A DNA stretch of 42,964 nucleotides from contig JAYYDT010000050.1 of NCBI GenBank assembly GCA_036160575.1, positions 1 through 42,964 on the forward strand, read 5' to 3'. The DNA is from TMED26 sp002694075 (GTDB lineage: Bacteria; Pseudomonadota; Alphaproteobacteria; Thalassobaculales; Thalassobaculaceae). Made by a program: the position numbers and the translations under genes. Shown here piece by piece: positions 40,070 through 42,964 of the stretch. Below the pieces are notes generated by a model. It had not been told where the DNA came from. It saw nothing but the letters and a program-made list of their open reading frames with translations, and searched no databases. Every line of letters begins with the position of its first letter. The first letter of the stretch is position 1.

Positions 40070-40675
40070 ATGGATAAGTTCACCCAACATCGCGGCGTCG
40101 CGGCGCCGATGGACATGATCAACATCGACACCGATATGATCATCCCGAAGAACTTCCTCAAAACCATCAAGCGCACCGGTCTTGGCAAGCACTTGTTCCA
40201 CGAGATGCGCTACACCGAGGACGGCGCCGAGAAGCCGGATTTCGTGCTTAACCAAAGCGCCTATCGTTCGGCGTCGGTGATTATCGGCGGCGATAATTTC
40301 GGCTGTGGATCGAGCCGCGAGCACGCCCCCTGGGCGCTGAAGGATTTCGGCATTCGGGCGGTGATTTCGACCAGCTTCGCCGATATTTTCTATAACAACT
40401 GCTTCAAAAACGGGATCCTGCCGATCCGGGTCACCAAAGCGCAGTTGGACGCGCTGATGGATGACGCGGGAAAAGGCGCCAACGCGGTCATCGACATTGA
40501 CTTGGAGGCGCAGGAGATTCAGCGCCCCAATGGCGAAAAAATCAGTTTCACGATTGACGAACATCGTCGTCATTGCCTGATCAACGGGCTGGATGACATC
40601 GGTCTGACCATGCAACGCGAGGATAAAATCGCCGATTACGAAGCCAAGCTTGGCGCGGATAAACCCTGGGCCTAG
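40070..40675 (+). CDS. leuD: 3-isopropylmalate dehydratase small subunit
   Basis: A 201-residue swivelling subunit of the isomerase. It has INIDTDMIIPKNFLKTIKR at the N-terminus, GGDNFGCGSSREHAPWAL in the substrate-binding loop, and FADIFYNNCFKNGILPI. Length and motifs match the proteobacterial LeuD. AAGGAGATCAGCC precedes the ATG at ideal spacing. leuB follows 60 bases after the stop; that gap contains two GGCGCGCC octamers. Confidence 0.97.
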   Translation: MDKFTQHRGVAAPMDMINIDTDMIIPKNFLKTIKRTGLGKHLFHEMRYTEDGAEKPDFVLNQSAYRSASVIIGGDNFGCGSSREHAPWALKDFGIRAVISTSFADIFYNNCFKNGILPIRVTKAQLDALMDDAGKGANAVIDIDLEAQEIQRPNGEKISFTIDEHRRHCLINGLDDIGLTMQREDKIADYEAKLGADKPWA

Positions 40676-40690
40676 GGGCGCGGGTTCACC

Positions 40691-40708
40691 GGCGCGCCGT
40701 GGCGCGCC
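40691..40708. repeat. Paired GGCGCGCC octamers between leuD and leuB
   Basis: GGCGCGCC occurs at 40691-40698 and again at 40701-40708, separated by GT. Each octamer is self-complementary and the two can pair with each other. It may act as an intercistronic hairpin or be chance in GC-rich DNA. Confidence 0.45.
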
Positions 40709-40735
40709 GAGAGCATGAGGAATGGGACGACATTT

Positions 40736-41854
40736 ATGGCAGCGAATAAAAAACTCCTGGTTCTGCCAGGCGACGGCATTGGCCCCGAAGTGGTGCGCGA
40801 GGTGCTCCGCGTGGTCGATTGGATGGCCAAACACCGGGCCGTCGATTTCGAGCTGCAGGAAGGTCTGGTTGGCGGCGCCGCTTACGACGCGCACGGCACG
40901 CCCTTGAGCGACGAGACTCTGGCCGACGCGGTCGACGCCGACGCGGTGTTGTTCGGCTCGGTCGGCGGGCCGCAATATGACGACCTGCCGTTTGAGAAAA
41001 AGCCCGAGCGTGGCCTACTGAGCTTGCGCAAGGAAATGGATTTGTTCGCCAACCTGCGCCCGGCGATGGTCTTTGACGCGATGGCCGACGCTTCCTCGCT
41101 AAAGCGTGAATTGGTCGCCGGTCTCGATATCTTGATCCTGCGTGAATTGACCGGCGGCATTTATTTCGCGCAGCCGCGCGGTATCGAAGACCTGCCCGAC
41201 GGCACCCGCAAGGGCTTTGACACCAATCTCTACACCACCCCGGAGATTGAGCGGATCGGCCGCGTCGCCTTCGACCTGGCGCGTAAACGTCAAGGCCGCG
41301 TGACCTCGGTGGAAAAAGCCAATGTCATGATGTCCGGCGTGTTGTGGCGCGAGACGATGACCGCCCTGCACGCCGCCGAAGGCGCCGATTTGACCTACGA
41401 AAATATGTTCGCCGACAACTGCGCCATGCAATTGGTCCGCAATCCCAAGCAATTCGACGTCATCGTCACCGATAACTTGTTCGGCGACGTGCTGTCCGAT
41501 TGCGCGGCGATGTTGACCGGTTCCTTGGGCATGCTGCCCTCGGCCTCGCTTGGCGCGGTCGACACGGTCACCGGCAAACGCCACGCTCTGTACGAGCCTG
41601 TGCATGGCTCGGCGCCAGATATCGCCGGCCAAAACATGGCCAACCCAATCGCCGAGTTGCTGAGCTACACCATGCTGTTGCGCTATTCCTTCGATTTGCA
41701 GGAAGACGCCGATCTGATCGAACAAGCGATTCAAAACGTGCTGAATTCCGGCATCCGCACCGCCGACATCATGCAGGACGGCATGGCCCGTGTGTCCTCG
41801 ACGGTGATGATGGACAGCATCTTGAAAGAATTGAACAAGTTGATCGGCGTCTAA
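40736..41854 (+). CDS. leuB: 3-isopropylmalate dehydrogenase
   Basis: A 372-residue NAD-dependent oxidative decarboxylase, the last specific step to 2-oxoisocaproate. Motifs: LVLPGDGIGPEVVREV, ELTGGIYFAQPRG, KANVMMSGVLWRETM, DNLFGDVLSDCAAMLTGSLG and EPVHGSAPDIAGQ. The frame is open 7 codons upstream (ATG 40715), but MAANKKLLVLPGDG fits the family start and has GGGACG about 12 bases before it. A 28-base near-perfect palindrome follows in the 99-base gap before asd. Confidence 0.97.
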   Translation: MAANKKLLVLPGDGIGPEVVREVLRVVDWMAKHRAVDFELQEGLVGGAAYDAHGTPLSDETLADAVDADAVLFGSVGGPQYDDLPFEKKPERGLLSLRKEMDLFANLRPAMVFDAMADASSLKRELVAGLDILILRELTGGIYFAQPRGIEDLPDGTRKGFDTNLYTTPEIERIGRVAFDLARKRQGRVTSVEKANVMMSGVLWRETMTALHAAEGADLTYENMFADNCAMQLVRNPKQFDVIVTDNLFGDVLSDCAAMLTGSLGMLPSASLGAVDTVTGKRHALYEPVHGSAPDIAGQNMANPIAELLSYTMLLRYSFDLQEDADLIEQAIQNVLNSGIRTADIMQDGMARVSSTVMMDSILKELNKLIGV

Positions 41855-41879
41855 GCCCGCCCGACCAGCTTGAAATCAC

Positions 41880-41907
41880 GCGGCGGGGGGTGTACACCTC
41901 CCGCCGC
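41880..41907. promoter_or_regulatory. 28-base palindrome between leuB and asd
   Basis: GCGGCGGGGGGTGT (41880-41893) and ACACCTCCCGCCGC (41894-41907) are reverse complements except for one G-T position that would still pair in RNA. There is no loop: the centre is GTGTACAC. It begins 26 bases after the leuB stop and ends 47 bases before the asd start. There is no T tract, so it is not a standard terminator. It may be an operator or an intercistronic RNA hairpin. Confidence 0.65.
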
Positions 41908-41953
41908 CGTCGTTGGGGCCGGTCCCGGCGGCGATCCACGGAAAGGACACACC

Positions 41954-42964
41954 ATGGGATTGCGCGTTGCCGTTGTTGGCGCCACCGGGGCGGTGGGCCG
42001 TGAAATGCTGACCACCCTGGCCGAGCGAAACTTTCCCGCCGACGAGGTGATCGCCCTCGCGTCCTCAAAATCCACCGGCGCGCAAGTGTCCTTCGGCGAG
42101 GACCAGGTGCTGACGGTCGCTGATTTGGACAGCTATGATTTCACCGGCACCGACATCGCCTTGTTTTCGGCCGGCGGCGCGATTGCCGAAAAATACGCGC
42201 CGAAGGCCGCCGCCGCCGGCTGTGTGGTGATCGACAACAGCTCGCATTTTCGCATGGACGCCGATGTCCCGTTGATCGTACCCGAGGTCAACGCCGACGA
42301 TCTGGCCGATTTCCGCCAACGCAACATCATCGCCAATCCCAATTGTTCGACTGCGCAGATGGTGGTCGCGCTCAAACCGTTGCACGACGCCTTCACCATC
42401 AAGCGGGTGGTGGTCTCAACCTATCAGTCGACCTCCGGCGCCGGCCGTCCGGGGATGGACGAGTTGTTCAATCAAACCCGCGCGGTTTTCGTCAACGACA
42501 GCCTGGTACGCGAGGAGTTCACCAAGGAAATCGCCTTTAACTGCATTCCCCATATCGACGCTTTCATGGACGACGGCTTCACCAAAGAAGAATGGAAAAT
42601 GACGGTGGAGACGCAGAAAATCCTCGACCCGGCGATTGAGGTGGTGGCCCATTGTGTGCGGGTGCCGGTGTTCATCGGCCATGCCGAGGCGGTCTTTATC
42701 GAGACCGAGGCACCTATCGACGAAACCGCCGCGCGCGCCGCGATGGAGGAATTTCCGGGGCTGATCGTGGTCGATCACCGGGCTGACGAAGGCTATGTCA
42801 CGCCAAAGGAAAGCGCCGGCGAAGACGCGGTCTATGTCAGCCGGGTGCGCACCGACCCAACCGTGCCCCATGGCCTGGTGTTCTGGTGTGTGTCGGATAA
42901 CTTGCGCAAGGGCGCCGCGCTGAACGCCGTGCAAATCGCCGAAACCCTGGTCGCCGGGTATCTC
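41954..42964 (+). CDS. asd: Aspartate-semialdehyde dehydrogenase (3' truncated)
   Basis: 337 codons are present and the frame is still open at the window edge, so only the last few residues should be missing. It reduces aspartyl phosphate to aspartate semialdehyde, the branch to lysine/diaminopimelate, threonine and methionine. The NADP motif is VVGATGAVGREML (residues 7-19), and the nucleophile Cys131 lies in NPNCSTAQMV. YQSTSGAGRPGMDEL, CIPHIDAF and RVPVFIGHAEAVFIE are family marks. GAAAGGAC precedes the ATG. It shares the diaminopimelate pathway with dapF, 13 kb away. Confidence 0.96.
   Translation, partial: MGLRVAVVGATGAVGREMLTTLAERNFPADEVIALASSKSTGAQVSFGEDQVLTVADLDSYDFTGTDIALFSAGGAIAEKYAPKAAAAGCVVIDNSSHFRMDADVPLIVPEVNADDLADFRQRNIIANPNCSTAQMVVALKPLHDAFTIKRVVVSTYQSTSGAGRPGMDELFNQTRAVFVNDSLVREEFTKEIAFNCIPHIDAFMDDGFTKEEWKMTVETQKILDPAIEVVAHCVRVPVFIGHAEAVFIETEAPIDETAARAAMEEFPGLIVVDHRADEGYVTPKESAGEDAVYVSRVRTDPTVPHGLVFWCVSDNLRKGAALNAVQIAETLVAGYL

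Overview
This window reads as one contiguous stretch of a GC-rich alphaproteobacterial chromosome, most like the Rhodospirillales. The indicators are a ~1620-residue NAD-glutamate dehydrogenase, an mdh-sucC-sucD-sucA-sucB-lpdA block preceded by zapE, a short FtsY with no acidic domain, an S16 with a long Ala/Glu tail, and the order ffh-rpsP-rimM-trmD followed by rplS-leuC-leuD-leuB-asd. I see no rRNA, tRNA, CRISPR array, transposase, phage gene or integration site. The coding is dense and no gap exceeds about 270 bases.

Layout: (1) 1-6.2 kb: NAD-glutamate dehydrogenase and a UMF1-type MFS transporter, translationally coupled on the minus strand. (2) 6.4-10.3 kb: GDP-L-fucose synthase (+) convergent with cysD-cysNC (-), which makes APS and PAPS. 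(3) 10.4-12.3 kb: an SDR oxidoreductase and ZapE. (4) 12.5-21.4 kb: the TCA block from malate dehydrogenase through succinyl-CoA synthetase to the full 2-oxoglutarate dehydrogenase complex. (5) 21.4-25.9 kb: an exported SH3-domain protein, a D-2-hydroxyacid dehydrogenase coupled to an MFS carboxylate-type transporter, a sugar-nucleotide epimerase-like protein and a periplasmic cyclophilin. (6) 26.1-28.6 kb: an ammonium transporter and a Ldh-2-type malate/lactate dehydrogenase sharing a bidirectional terminator. (7) 28.6-35.2 kb: dapF, mtaB, ftsY, ffh, rpsP, rimM and trmD (diaminopimelate synthesis, tRNA modification, SRP targeting, ribosome assembly). (8) 35.1-37.9 kb: a minus-strand glutamine-synthetase-like gene and an aldehyde dehydrogenase sitting between trmD and rplS. 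(9) 38.1-42.96 kb: rplS, leuC, leuD, leuB and asd (cut by the window end).

The genes are mainly central metabolism (glutamate to 2-oxoglutarate to succinate to malate), sulfate and nitrogen assimilation, leucine and aspartate-family synthesis, and translation/secretion. I find no convincing undescribed multi-gene system. The observations most worth following up are the GS/ALDH cassette that splits the rpsP-rimM-trmD-rplS operon with a candidate replacement promoter for rplS, a 28-base near-perfect palindrome between leuB and asd, C(UUCG)G hairpins placed directly after stop codons, a 10-C tract inside sucB, and an 11-base tandem repeat in front of the GDP-fucose synthase gene. Promoter and operator calls are by eye only.
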